Source: Mobilicoccus sp032100225 (GTDB lineage Bacteria > Actinomycetota > Actinomycetes > Actinomycetales > Dermatophilaceae). From it: a stretch of DNA of 58,494 nucleotides. A program made the position numbers and the translations under genes. Shown one piece after another: positions 38,022 to 47,100 of the stretch. Location: contig DAMDJY010000002.1 of the NCBI GenBank assembly GCA_032100225.1, positions 1 to 58,494 on the forward strand, given 5' to 3'. Within the stretch, counting starts at the first letter, position 1. Each line of letters begins with the position of its first letter. The notes under the pieces are model-generated. The model had not been told where the DNA came from and ran no database searches. It was given only the letters and a program-made list of their open reading frames with translations.

Positions 38022-39685
38022 ATGGACCTGACCACCTACATCGACGACCTCCGCCGACGCCAGGCCGCCCACCGCCCTGCCGGCACTCCCCATGAGGTGG
38101 TCTACCCCCTCGGCGAGGCCACCCTGCCGGAGTACGTGGCCCGCTGGGCGAAGGAGCGCCCTGACTCCATCGCGTTCGTCGCCGGAGCCGACAGCCTCAC
38201 GNNNNNNNNNNGAGCCGGCGCGCCGCCGGGGCGTTCGTCTCCGCCGGCATCGAGCCCGGAGATCGCGTCGGAATCCACCTGCCCAACGGCCTCGAGTTCG
38301 TCGTCGCGTTCGTCGCGACCCTGCGCGCCGGGGCCGTCGTCGTCCCCGTCAGCCCGCTTCTCCAGCGGGCCGAACTCACCCACGAACTCACCGACGCTGG
38401 GATCACCGCGCTGGTCTCGCTCGGCGCTCTCGCCTCACAGATGCTCCCCGCCGCGCAGGCCGCCGGCGTGCGGTGGTTCGCGTGTATGGGAGACCCTTCC
38501 GTGGACATCCCGGTCGAGCTCGGCCCCGTGTCGTGGTCCGCAGTCCTGGGCGCCGAACCGATGGCCGAGGACCGCGGCAGCCTCGACGCCCTCGCGTCCC
38601 TCAACTACACGTCCGGCACGTCAGGTCTGCCGAAGGGGTGCGAGCACACGCAGGGCCACAAGCTCTACACCGGCGCCACGGCGTTGGCTTCCTCGGGGCA
38701 ACGCGCCGACGGGTCGTACGTCGCCCTGTGCTTCATCCCCATCTTCTGGATCGCCGGTGAGGACATCGGACTGCTCATGACACTCGTCTCCGGCGGCACG
38801 ACTGTGCTGCTCGGCCGCTGGGATGCCGACGTCGCCCTCGATGCCATCGAGACCCACCGCGTGTCGACGATGATCGGCACCGTCGAGACCTACCTCGAAC
38901 TCCTCGGGCGCCCCGACCTGCGCGATCGCGACCTGTCCAGCCTCATCGACCCCCTCGCGATGTCGTTCGTCCGCCGCCTCACACCCGACGTGCGGGCGGA
39001 GTGGCGCGAGGCCGTCGGTGACCACTCCGTTCTTCGCGAGGCCGCGTACGGCCTGACCGAGACGCACACGTGCGATGTCGTCCCCTTCGGTTTTGCCGAG
39101 AACGACGCCGACCTCCTCGCCGAGCCGGTCTTCGCCGGCCTTCCCGTGCCGGGTACCGACGTCGCCGTCGTCGATCCGCAGACCCTCGAGCCGCGCCCAC
39201 TCGGCGAGATCGGGGAGATCCTCGTGCGGTCGCCGTCGGTGCTCACCCGCTACTGGAACGCCCCCGAGGCGACGGCGCGCCAGCTCGTCGACGGGTGGCT
39301 GCGCACCGGCGACAACGGCTTCATCGACGACCTCGGAGCCCTGCACTATCTCGGCCGCGACAAGGACCTCATCAAGGTCACCGGCATGAGTGTCTTTCCG
39401 GCCGAGGTCGAGATGCTCCTCGGCGGGCACCCCGACGTCATCACTGCGGCCGTCGTGCCCGCCGACGATGCGAAGCGTGGCCAGCGCCCTGTCGCGTTCG
39501 TGGCCGTCGCGCCGGGCTCGGGGCTCACCGCCGAGGCCCTCAGCTCCTGGGCCCAGGAGAACATGGCGGCCTACAAGGTGCCCCTCATCGAGATCGTCTC
39601 CGAGCTCCCCATGACCGCCACCGGAAAGATCCGCAAGGTCGAACTCTTCCCCCGTGCCGGCGAACTCGCTGCCGCCACGGAGTGA
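38022..39685 (+). CDS. Acyl-CoA ligase, class I adenylate-forming (interrupted by assembly gap)
   Basis: ATP-dependent activation of a carboxylic acid to its CoA ester; probably a medium/long-chain or dicarboxylic acid ligase. N-terminal residues 1-60 (MDLTTYIDDLRRRQ to VAGADSLT) precede the gap. Beyond it, in another frame, come RRAAGAFVSAGIEPGDRVGI, the P-loop LNYTSGTSGLPKGCEHT, AYGLTETHTCD, and WLRTGDNGFIDDLG with the C-terminal hinge GRDKDLIKVTGMSVFP and catalytic Lys in TATGKIRKVEL. Family alignment suggests only about eight or nine residues are lost in the gap. It follows the acyl-CoA carboxylase by 166 bases, and a terminator lies at 39723-39761. Confidence 0.85.
38202..38211. other. 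Assembly gap (10 N)
   Basis: Ten N characters in the acyl-CoA ligase. The reading frame on the two sides differs and the usual TYAEL-type segment is missing, so the length is a placeholder. Confidence 0.99.
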
Positions 39686-39722
39686 CGCGGACGCACTGAC
39701 CGCGGCCGCCCATACGCGAAGA

Positions 39723-39761
39723 ACCGCCTGCTAGAGCACCATCGCGCTCTGGCAGGCGGGT
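39723..39761. terminator. Bidirectional terminator between acyl-CoA ligase and hemerythrin gene
   Basis: ACCGCCTGCTAGAGC (39723-39737) pairs with 39746-39761 over about 15 bases with one G-T and one bulge. The genes converge. Confidence 0.65.
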
Positions 39762-39822
39762 AGTCGGTGTGGTGCGCTGCGCCCGAAAGCCACCGCCTGA
39801 ACGAGCTGGTGGCCCGACCGGA

Positions 39823-40401
39823 TCAGTCGCTGGGTGCGTCCGGGATGTTCTTCGACTCGATCGTCCCGTCCTTGACCGCCTTGTCGACGAGGCGGCGGAC
39901 GTTCTCGATCTCGCCGCAGTCGGAGTCGAGCAGACGGCTGCGCGCGGCGAGGAACGCCGACCCGAGCTTCATGCGGTCGGCATCACCGAGTTCGGTGCGC
40001 GCCGGGTTGAGGATCGTCAGCTCCTCCTCGACGAAGTGGTGGTACATGTAGTTGCTCGCCTTCTCGGCGGCGTCGTCGTACTTCTGCGTGGTGGTCGACT
40101 TGGCCTCCAGCAGCTCCAGCAGGGCGACGAGCCCCTCGGCGTGCTCCTCCTCGCCGTGCTCGGCCTCGTGCTCGCCGACGTCGGAGGTCTTGCGACGCAG
40201 CGCCGGGTACACCTCTTCTTCCTCGGCGACGCTGTGCGCCACGAGGAGCGCCGAGTACGCCTGGCGCGCACCCTCACGGTCAGCGGAGGAGTTGCGCACG
40301 TCGCGCAGGAGAGCCTCCATGACGCGGTGATCCTGGATGATGACGTCGATGATGTCGCCACTGGCAGGGCGAGGGATGACGAATTCGGTGCTGTAAGCCA
40401 T
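39823..40401 (-). CDS. Hemerythrin HHE-domain protein
   Basis: A 192-residue four-helix protein predicted to bind a di-iron centre, for O2 or nitric oxide sensing or iron/redox homeostasis. Metal-ligand candidates are DVIIQDHRVMEALL, LVAHSVAEEEEVYPALR, EAEHGEEEHAEGL and NYMYHHFVEEELTILN, giving the expected His and Glu ligands. The ATG at 40401 follows a short spacer from the oxidoreductase on the same strand (107 bases), which shows no terminator, so cotranscription is possible. Confidence 0.88.
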   Translation of the reverse strand: MAYSTEFVIPRPASGDIIDVIIQDHRVMEALLRDVRNSSADREGARQAYSALLVAHSVAEEEEVYPALRRKTSDVGEHEAEHGEEEHAEGLVALLELLEAKSTTTQKYDDAAEKASNYMYHHFVEEELTILNPARTELGDADRMKLGSAFLAARSRLLDSDCGEIENVRRLVDKAVKDGTIESKNIPDAPSD

Positions 40402-40508
40402 ACCCCCAGCCTACCGAGGCGCGCCGCTGCCGGCCTCCGCAACAGTCCGGCCCACGCTACGCGTCGGCGCAGGTCGGAGCGTCGGACCCGGACCCCGTAA
40501 CACCGCCC

Positions 40509-41570
40509 TCAGATCCAGGCGGGGACCACCCTGTTTCCGGATTCGCTACTGCGGCTGGCCGCGTCGATGATCCGCATGACCGCGACAGCGTCGTTCACCG
40601 TCACCGGCACGTCGTCGATGCCGAGGATCGCGTCGCGCATCCGGGCGTAGAAGTCCTCGTATCCACCGCGCAGGCGCGGCACGACGCTCTCGCCGTCGGC
40701 GCCCGTGAAGGTGCCGTCCGCGGCGCCGAGCCCGTAGCCCTCGTCGCCGGGCATCGTTCCCGCGGCCAGTTGAGGCTCCTGCGGGTCGAGTCCCTCGAGG
40801 ACGAGGGTGCCCTCGGTCCCGTCGAGCACGAAGCGCGGTCCGGGGCGTCCAGCCAGGGTGGTGCCGCCGAGGATGACTCGCAGGCGGTCGTACCCGAGCA
40901 CGACGTGGAAGTCGTCGTCGGCCTCTGCCTCGTCGCGGACGATCGCGATGTCGGCCCATACCCAGGCCGGGCGGCCGAAGAGCTGCAGCGCCTGGTCGAC
41001 GAGGTGGGGTCCGAGGTCGATCCAGATGCCGCTGCCGGGTCCCGCCTTCTCGCGCCAGCGGTCGCGCACCTGCGGACGGAACCGGTCGAAGCGGGACTCG
41101 AACGCCACCGGGCGGCCGACGAGCCCGCGGTTCATCGCGTCGAGGACTGTGAGGAAGTCCCCGTCCCACCGGCGGTTGTGGAACACGGACGCCTGCAACC
41201 CACGCGAACGCGCCTGCGCCGCAGCGGTGGCGAGCTTCTCGGCCTCGTCCGCGTCGAGCGCGACCGGCTTCTCGACGACGACGTGCTTGCCGGCATCCAG
41301 GGCCGCACACGCGAGGCGGACGTGGCTGTCGTTGGGAGTCGTCACCACGACAAGGTCGATGTCGGGATCGGTGATGAGCGACTCCGGGCTAGGCAACAGC
41401 CGCGCGCCTGGGACCTGCGGACCGACCTCGTCGGGCCGGGACGTCGCCACGGCGGCCAACTCCAGGCCGGGCGTGGCCCGGATCAGCGGGGCGTGGAACA
41501 CCCGCGACACCATCCCGAATGCGGCCAACCCCACCCGAATCGGGCGCTCGCCTGCGTTGCTCGTCGTCAT
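40509..41570 (-). CDS. Gfo/Idh/MocA-family oxidoreductase
   Basis: NAD(P)-dependent dehydrogenase of 353 residues, usually acting on sugars or inositols. The nucleotide site is VGLAAFGMVSRVFHAPLIR; HVVVEKPVALDADEAE holds the family's EKP motif with the catalytic Lys, and WIDLGPHLVDQALQLFGRP holds the conserved active-site Asp/His. The C-terminal half is the expected beta-sheet dimer domain. Similar to YvaA/Gfo-type enzymes. No sugar genes adjoin it, so the substrate is open. Its 5' side faces the inverted-repeat element at 41635-41750. Confidence 0.9.
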   Translation of the reverse strand: MTTSNAGERPIRVGLAAFGMVSRVFHAPLIRATPGLELAAVATSRPDEVGPQVPGARLLPSPESLITDPDIDLVVVTTPNDSHVRLACAALDAGKHVVVEKPVALDADEAEKLATAAAQARSRGLQASVFHNRRWDGDFLTVLDAMNRGLVGRPVAFESRFDRFRPQVRDRWREKAGPGSGIWIDLGPHLVDQALQLFGRPAWVWADIAIVRDEAEADDDFHVVLGYDRLRVILGGTTLAGRPGPRFVLDGTEGTLVLEGLDPQEPQLAAGTMPGDEGYGLGAADGTFTGADGESVVPRLRGGYEDFYARMRDAILGIDDVPVTVNDAVAVMRIIDAASRSSESGNRVVPAWI

Positions 41571-41634
41571 GACAGGGGACGCTACCGCGCCCCACCGCCT
41601 CCTGATTCACCCCGTTCCGCGACGCGCAGGGCCT

Positions 41635-41750
41635 CACCTCAAGAACGACACACCTCGATCGAGGCGTAGCCGCAGCGCCGTGGCATCACCGCAGATCAGG
41701 AGCCTAACGCCGACTTCCAGGGGGAATCGATGTGTGTCGTTCTTGAGGTG
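41635..41750. repeat. 116-bp element with near-perfect 25-bp inverted ends
   Basis: CACCTCAAGAACGACACAC at 41635-41653 recurs as its exact reverse complement at 41732-41750. One mismatch further in, TCGAT/ATCGA extends the arms to 25 bp (41635-41659 with 41726-41750). The left arm also runs into the palindrome CCTCGATCGAGG at 41653-41664. The 66-base centre encodes nothing. It lies between divergent genes. Size and ends resemble a miniature inverted-repeat element, but no clear target duplication is seen. Confidence 0.75.
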
Positions 41751-41778
41751 GCCGTCCAACAGACCCCTCACGGGCCCT

Positions 41779-41806
41779 TGATTGTTTCTACGTTCTTACG
41801 TACTTT
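41779..41806 (+). promoter_or_regulatory. Promoter and palindromic operator of the ArsR-like gene
   Basis: TTGATT (41779-41784), 16 bases, TACTTT (41801-41806), then ATG only six bases later: a promoter for a leaderless mRNA. The palindrome TACGT-TCTT-ACGTA (41789-41802) fills the spacer and the first bases of the -10, a natural position for autorepression. The stretch is clearly richer in A+T than its surroundings. Confidence 0.65.
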
Positions 41807-41812
41807 CGTCGC

Positions 41813-42352
41813 ATGGATGAGATCGAACGGCGCCTCAACACGCTCGAGCAGGCGGTCGCCCGCCTGCAGGGCGAGCTGGCCTCGTCGGCGGCCAATGCTT
41901 CTGGAACAACCGACGGAGATTCAGCTGAAGAAGCCCGTTCCGGGGGTGCCGATGACCGGTTCTGGATGCTCGAGGAGCTCAAGCGGCAGGTGCCGCAGGG
42001 CGCCGTGGGTTTCGCCGGGCACGTCGATGCGGCGGCCGGGCGAGCCGAGTGGCAGTGGGGCAGGACGACCGACGACCTCCTGGAGGCGGAGTGGGACGAC
42101 TGCGCCACTCCTCTGGCGGCGCTCGGCCACCCGGTGCGCCTGCGGTTGCTGCACCTCGTCCTGTCAGGCGTCACCGGCACGGCCGAGCTTGCCGAGGCCG
42201 AGGGCCTCGGCACGACCGGTCAGTTGCACCATCACCTGCGCACGCTCGTCTCCGGAGGCTGGCTCACCTCGACCGGCCGCGGCCGTTACGGAGTTCCGCC
42301 CGCCCGCGTCGTCCCCCTTCTCGTGATCATCGCGACAACGATCCCCGCCTGA
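41813..42352 (+). CDS. ArsR-like winged-helix transcriptional regulator
   Basis: A 179-residue protein. Residues 1-25 form a short coiled coil (MDEIERRLNTLEQAVARLQG), a Ser/Ala/Gly-rich linker follows, and the C-terminal part is a winged helix: LAALGHPVRLRLLHLVLSG, TAELAEAEGLGTTGQLHHHL (recognition helix) and LVSGGWLTSTGRGRYGVP (wing). No cysteine pair of metal-sensing ArsR proteins is present. The ATG is at the predicted transcription start. The downstream serine hydrolase follows after 56 bases, so the regulator probably controls both genes. Confidence 0.85.
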   Translation: MDEIERRLNTLEQAVARLQGELASSAANASGTTDGDSAEEARSGGADDRFWMLEELKRQVPQGAVGFAGHVDAAAGRAEWQWGRTTDDLLEAEWDDCATPLAALGHPVRLRLLHLVLSGVTGTAELAEAEGLGTTGQLHHHLRTLVSGGWLTSTGRGRYGVPPARVVPLLVIIATTIPA

Positions 42353-42408
42353 TCTGCCACCGCATTTCTGCACGACACCCACGACCTACCAGCCGAGAGG
42401 TGCCCGTC

Positions 42409-43986
42409 ATGCCCGCACGCCAGATCGACCCTGTGAACGAACAGCCGCCCCAGCACGACGCGAGTCACGAGCGCTCTGAAGGGAGCGGCGGAGCAACAAC
42501 ACCGAAGCCAGCGAAGACCCCCGTCGCCGGACGCAAGGCCATCCTAACCCTGCTGGCTGCGTTCCTCGTCGCCGTCCTGCTGGGCGCGCTGGTGTCGGTC
42601 GCGCTCGGTCCGCGCGCCACGTTGGCCGATCCTCGGTCCGGCGACGCCACATTGATCCGCGACACCGAGGCGGCGCTCGGTTCGAAGCGTGGTCTCCAGA
42701 CACTGTCGGTGGCGCGCGTCGAGAACGGCAAGCCCACGTTCGCCGGCCTGGGCGGGCTCGAGACCGACGACGGTGACGCCGCCCCCAACCCGCACACGAC
42801 GTACGAGCTCGGGTCGATCACCAAGACCTGGACCGGCATGCTGCTCGCCGACGCCGTCAAGCGCGGTGAGATGAAACTGGACGCACCGCTCGCCACCTAC
42901 CTCCCCGAGCTCAAGGGCACCCCCGCAGGTGCCGCGATTCTCGAGCAGCTGGCGACTCACACGAGTGGCCTGCCGCGTCTGCCGGAGGACGACGCCTGGG
43001 GAACCGCTCTGGCCGTCGCGTCGAACGACAATCCGTACGCCGGGTGGGACGCCGAGCGCGTCATCAAGGCTGCCGGCAGCGCGCAGCTCGAGACACCCGG
43101 CACGCTCGCCTACTCCAACCTCGGCATGGCGTTGCTGGGTTTAGCAGAGGCACGCGCCGCAGGCGCATCCGAATGGGCCGAACTCGCCCAGCAGCGCATC
43201 CTCACTCCCCTCGGCATGACCGAGACGTTCATCGTCGACGAGGACGATGCCAACAGCAGCGATCTCGCCACCCCTCACCTCGCAAACGGCCAGACCACCG
43301 CCGGCTGGGGATCAACCGGATACGCCCCCGCGGGCAGTTCGACGCGCACGACGGCCGCTGACATGGCGACCTTCGCCGCTGCCGTTATTGAGGGTCGCGC
43401 CCCCGGCGTGGAGGCATTGAAGCCACGAGCGGAAGCCTCACAGGGTCGGAAGATCGGCTTGGCGTGGTTCACCGACACGGACGACTCGGGGTCGCTCGTC
43501 TGGCACAACGGTGGCACCGGCGGATCGTCCTCCATCATTGCCCTCGACCCCGCCACCAAAACGGGTTTGGTCGCGCTGAGCAACTCCGCGACGAACATCG
43601 ATCACGTCGGTGTCGGCCTGCTCCGCCCGAGTGCCGAGGCCCCCGCGCCCAAGACGACTCCGTGGAGCTGGTTCGCCGTGGCTCTGGCGATCGTGTTGGC
43701 CCTCGCCCCGTGGTGGCGCGGCTGGCGGGCTGAGCACCGCATCGGGTTGGCCTCAGCTGTGATCGACGCGGGCGCCGGCGCGGTGCTGGCGTGGACGCGC
43801 GGCGCCTGGAACGTCGTTCCCGAGTGGCTGCTCGGTTCGATCCTGGCCGTGGCGTTCGTGGGCAGCGTCTACGCGCTGATGCGCATGCGCGACGTGCCCA
43901 CCTGGCCCGCGCGCGGCCGGATCACGGCCATCGTCAGCCTGGTCATCTCGCTCGCGATCCTCGCGTTCTTCGCCCTCGCGCTCTGA
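42409..43986 (+). CDS. Membrane-anchored serine hydrolase (class C beta-lactamase family)
   Basis: A 525-residue envelope protein. After a 45-residue polar N-terminus comes a signal/anchor helix (ILTLLAAFLVAVLLGALVSV), then a penicillin-binding-type hydrolase domain: SITK (S-x-x-K nucleophile, about residue 144), YSN in TLAYSNLGMALLG and HNGG in SLVWHNGGTGGSSS replacing KTG. The C-terminal 110 residues make four membrane helices. It could be a D,D-peptidase, esterase or peptidase; a true beta-lactamase is unlikely with the extra helices. ATG 42409 has GAGAGG nine bases upstream. Ended by the hairpin at 44045-44082. Confidence 0.87.
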   Translation: MPARQIDPVNEQPPQHDASHERSEGSGGATTPKPAKTPVAGRKAILTLLAAFLVAVLLGALVSVALGPRATLADPRSGDATLIRDTEAALGSKRGLQTLSVARVENGKPTFAGLGGLETDDGDAAPNPHTTYELGSITKTWTGMLLADAVKRGEMKLDAPLATYLPELKGTPAGAAILEQLATHTSGLPRLPEDDAWGTALAVASNDNPYAGWDAERVIKAAGSAQLETPGTLAYSNLGMALLGLAEARAAGASEWAELAQQRILTPLGMTETFIVDEDDANSSDLATPHLANGQTTAGWGSTGYAPAGSSTRTTAADMATFAAAVIEGRAPGVEALKPRAEASQGRKIGLAWFTDTDDSGSLVWHNGGTGGSSSIIALDPATKTGLVALSNSATNIDHVGVGLLRPSAEAPAPKTTPWSWFAVALAIVLALAPWWRGWRAEHRIGLASAVIDAGAGAVLAWTRGAWNVVPEWLLGSILAVAFVGSVYALMRMRDVPTWPARGRITAIVSLVISLAILAFFALAL

Positions 43987-44044
43987 CCGCGACACGAACG
44001 GCGGCACCACGGACGACAACGCTCCGAGCCACACCTGCGCCAAA

Positions 44045-44082
44045 ACAGCGGCACCCCGTCCTGGTGGGCGGGGTGCCGCTGT
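44045..44082. terminator. Bidirectional terminator between serine hydrolase and ABC exporter
   Basis: ACAGCGGCACCCCG (44045-44058) and its exact reverse complement (44069-44082) make a 14-bp stem with a 10-base loop, followed by GTGTTGCT. The genes converge. Confidence 0.8.
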
Positions 44083-44104
44083 GTGTTGCTACGTGCTCAG
44101 GGCG

Positions 44105-47100
44105 TCACCCGGCGAGGTGGCCCCAGTCGTCGGAGATCTCGCTCCAGGGTCCGACGGCGGCGATGCGACCGTCGACGAGGACGACGACGCGGTCGGCCTG
44201 GGCGAGCGCGGCCCGCTTGGACGTGGCGCCGATGACCGTGGCCGAGCGTCCGCGGAGGGCCTGCCAGAGGTCGATCTCGGTGCGAGCGTCGAGTGCGGAC
44301 GACACGTCGTCGGCGAGCAGCAGTTCGGCGTCGGCCGCGAGCGCACGGGCGAGGGCGAGTCGTTGCACCTGCCCGCCGGAGAGGCGCACTCCGCGGTGGC
44401 CGACCAGGGAGTGCGGTCCACCGGCCTGGTCGACGTCGCTGCCCAGGCGGGCGTCGTCCACGGGTCCGTCGAAGGCGCGCTCGAAGCCGAGGCGCACGTT
44501 GTCGTCGAACGTTCCTGAGAGCACGCGTGGGATCTGCGAGACGTAGGCGACCTGGCCCGGGCGCAGGAACACCTCGGAGTCGGTGACCTCCTCGCCGTTC
44601 CAGAGGATCTGGCCGCGGTGGTCGACCAGCCCCGCCAGTGCCCGCACGAGGCTCGACTTGCCCGATCCGACCTGCCCGACGAGCAGCACGAGTTCGCCGC
44701 GGTCGATGTCGAGGTCGACGTGCTCGACGCCGATGGTGCCGTCCTCGTGTACAGCCGTGAGGTCGCGGAGCGACAACTGACGCAGGCTCTCCCGCGGCAC
44801 GTGGGTCGGCTCTGGAGCGGCACCCTCCAGCAGGCTCACACCCGGCGGCACGTCCATGAGGTCGACGCCGCCGGCCATGCGCTGGGTGGCGAGCTGCCAG
44901 GCGCGAGTGCCGGGTGCCTCGGTGACGACCGCTCCCGCGACCCGTCCGAACCAGTCGAACCCTCCGACGGCCGAGACGACGAGCAGCGCGGTGGCCAGTC
45001 CCCAGACGTCGCCGAGCACGGCAGCCCAGGCTGCGATGACGCCGAGCTGCACCATGATCGTCGGCACCCCTTCGAGGGCGGCCTGGATGTGGTGTTCGCG
45101 CACAGCGGCGTCGACGCGTCCGGAGTCGACGACGTGCAAGTGTCGGCGCACCTGCGGTAGCCGCCCGGCGAGCTTGACGGTGCGGGCTGCCTCCAGGACT
45201 GACACCAGGGTGCGGCCGAACCGGGCGCGGGCAGCGGAGGCTTCGGCGGCGGACCGTCCGGCGACCGGGCGTCCCAGGGCCGACGCGAGTCCCGCGGCGA
45301 GCATCACGACGATCAGCACCGCGCCCGCCAGCCACGTCCCGGCAGCGATCGCGGTGATCCCGGCGAGCAGCAGGCCGTTGACGAAGTCGACCCAGCGGTC
45401 GGCGTAGCGGGCGTAGCGATCAGCGTCCATGGAACGGGCGACGACCTCTCCCGGGGGAACCTTGGGCAGGCGGCGCTGGGCGGTCTGCCCGACGAGGACC
45501 GACATCCGCACGCGCAGGAGCACCTCGATCCACCACCGCGGGTAGCGGATCACGGCCGCTGCCAGCGCGATCGGCCCGAGCAGGATGCTGAAGACGACGA
45601 GCACGATCCAGCCCCACGGGGTGGCGCCGACGCTGAGGGCCTCGACCGTGTGACCCCACGCATAGCCGGTCAGCGGCCCCATCGAGCCGGAGACGGCGAA
45701 CACGAGGAACAGGCCGACACTCACCAGTCCCCAGGCCGGGCGAACCCGCAGCACGCTGATGACGCCGCGCGCCAACGACGGACCGTCAGCGACCTCGGGC
45801 CGGGGCACGACCTCACCGCGACGACGTGCGCTTCCGACCTGCTGGTTCTCCACCGACTCGACCTCGGTGGGCGTCTGACCGAGGTCGGCGGCGCTCAGCA
45901 GGTCACGGAACGGCCCGTCGTCCTGGGCGAGCACCTCGCGGGGTCCGGTCTGCACGACCCGTCCGGCCGAGAGCACCGCGACGTGGTGGGCGCGCGCGAT
46001 GGTCGAGAGGCGGTGGGCGATGAGGATGCCGGTGCGTCCCTGCAGCAGGCGGTCCGAGGCTGAGACGACGCGGGACTCGGTGAGCGGGTCCATGCGGGCG
46101 GTGGCCTCGTCGAGCACGACGACCTCGACGTCACGGATGAGCAGGCGCGCGAACGCGAGCAGTTGTTCCTCACCGGCGGACAGCGTCGTGCCGCCCGCGC
46201 CGAGAAGCGTGTCGAGCCCGTCGTCGAGGCCTGCGACCCAGTCGTCCAGCCCGAGTTCGACGACGACCTCCTCGATGCGCTCGCGCGGCACCTCGTCGAA
46301 GAGGGTGATGTTCTCGGCGAGGGTGCCCGAGATGATCTCGGTGCGCTGGGTGACGACACCGACCGTGCGGCGCAGCTCCTGCAGGTCGACCTCGAGCACG
46401 TCGACGCCGCCGAGGAACAGGGATCCGGCGGGCGGGTCGACGGCGCGGGAGATCAGTGAGGCCAGCGTCGACTTGCCGGAGCCGGTGCGGCCAACGAACG
46501 CCATGGTCTCCCCGGCGGGCACGACGAGGTCAACGCCGGCCAGCGCGAACGAGCCCTCGGTGTAGGAGAAGTGGAGGTCCCGAAACTCGAGGTCGAGGGA
46601 ACCGCTCGGGAGGGATGCGCCGCCGACCGGCTCGGGCGGGGACGAGAGCACCTGACGCAGGCGGATCACGGCGCCGAGCCCAGCCTGGAGGTCGGGAAGT
46701 TGTTCGGCGACGCGACCGATGAGGCCGACGAACGAGCTCGTGACGAGGAACAGCGTGACGAGTTGCCCGACGGACACCGGCCCCGAGATCACCAGGGCGG
46801 CTCCGGCGATGACGATGGCAGCCAGCAGGGTGTGCAGGGTGAGGGTTGCGCGCAGCGTGACCTTGCGTTCGAGGGTGAGGACGTCGAGGAAGCGCTGGTG
46901 CACCGTTGCGGACAGGGCGGCGAGGCGGCGCACAGCGAAGGCCTGACCGAGGCTGGTGCGCAGGTCGTCGCGGCCGGCGATGCCTTCTTCGAGGACGGCG
47001 GCGTGATCGGTCCAGGCGGCTTCTTCGATGGCCTTGCGCTCGGCGATCGGCGCGAGCAGCGGCCGGATCACGGCGAGCGTCAGCCACGTGAACAGGGGGA

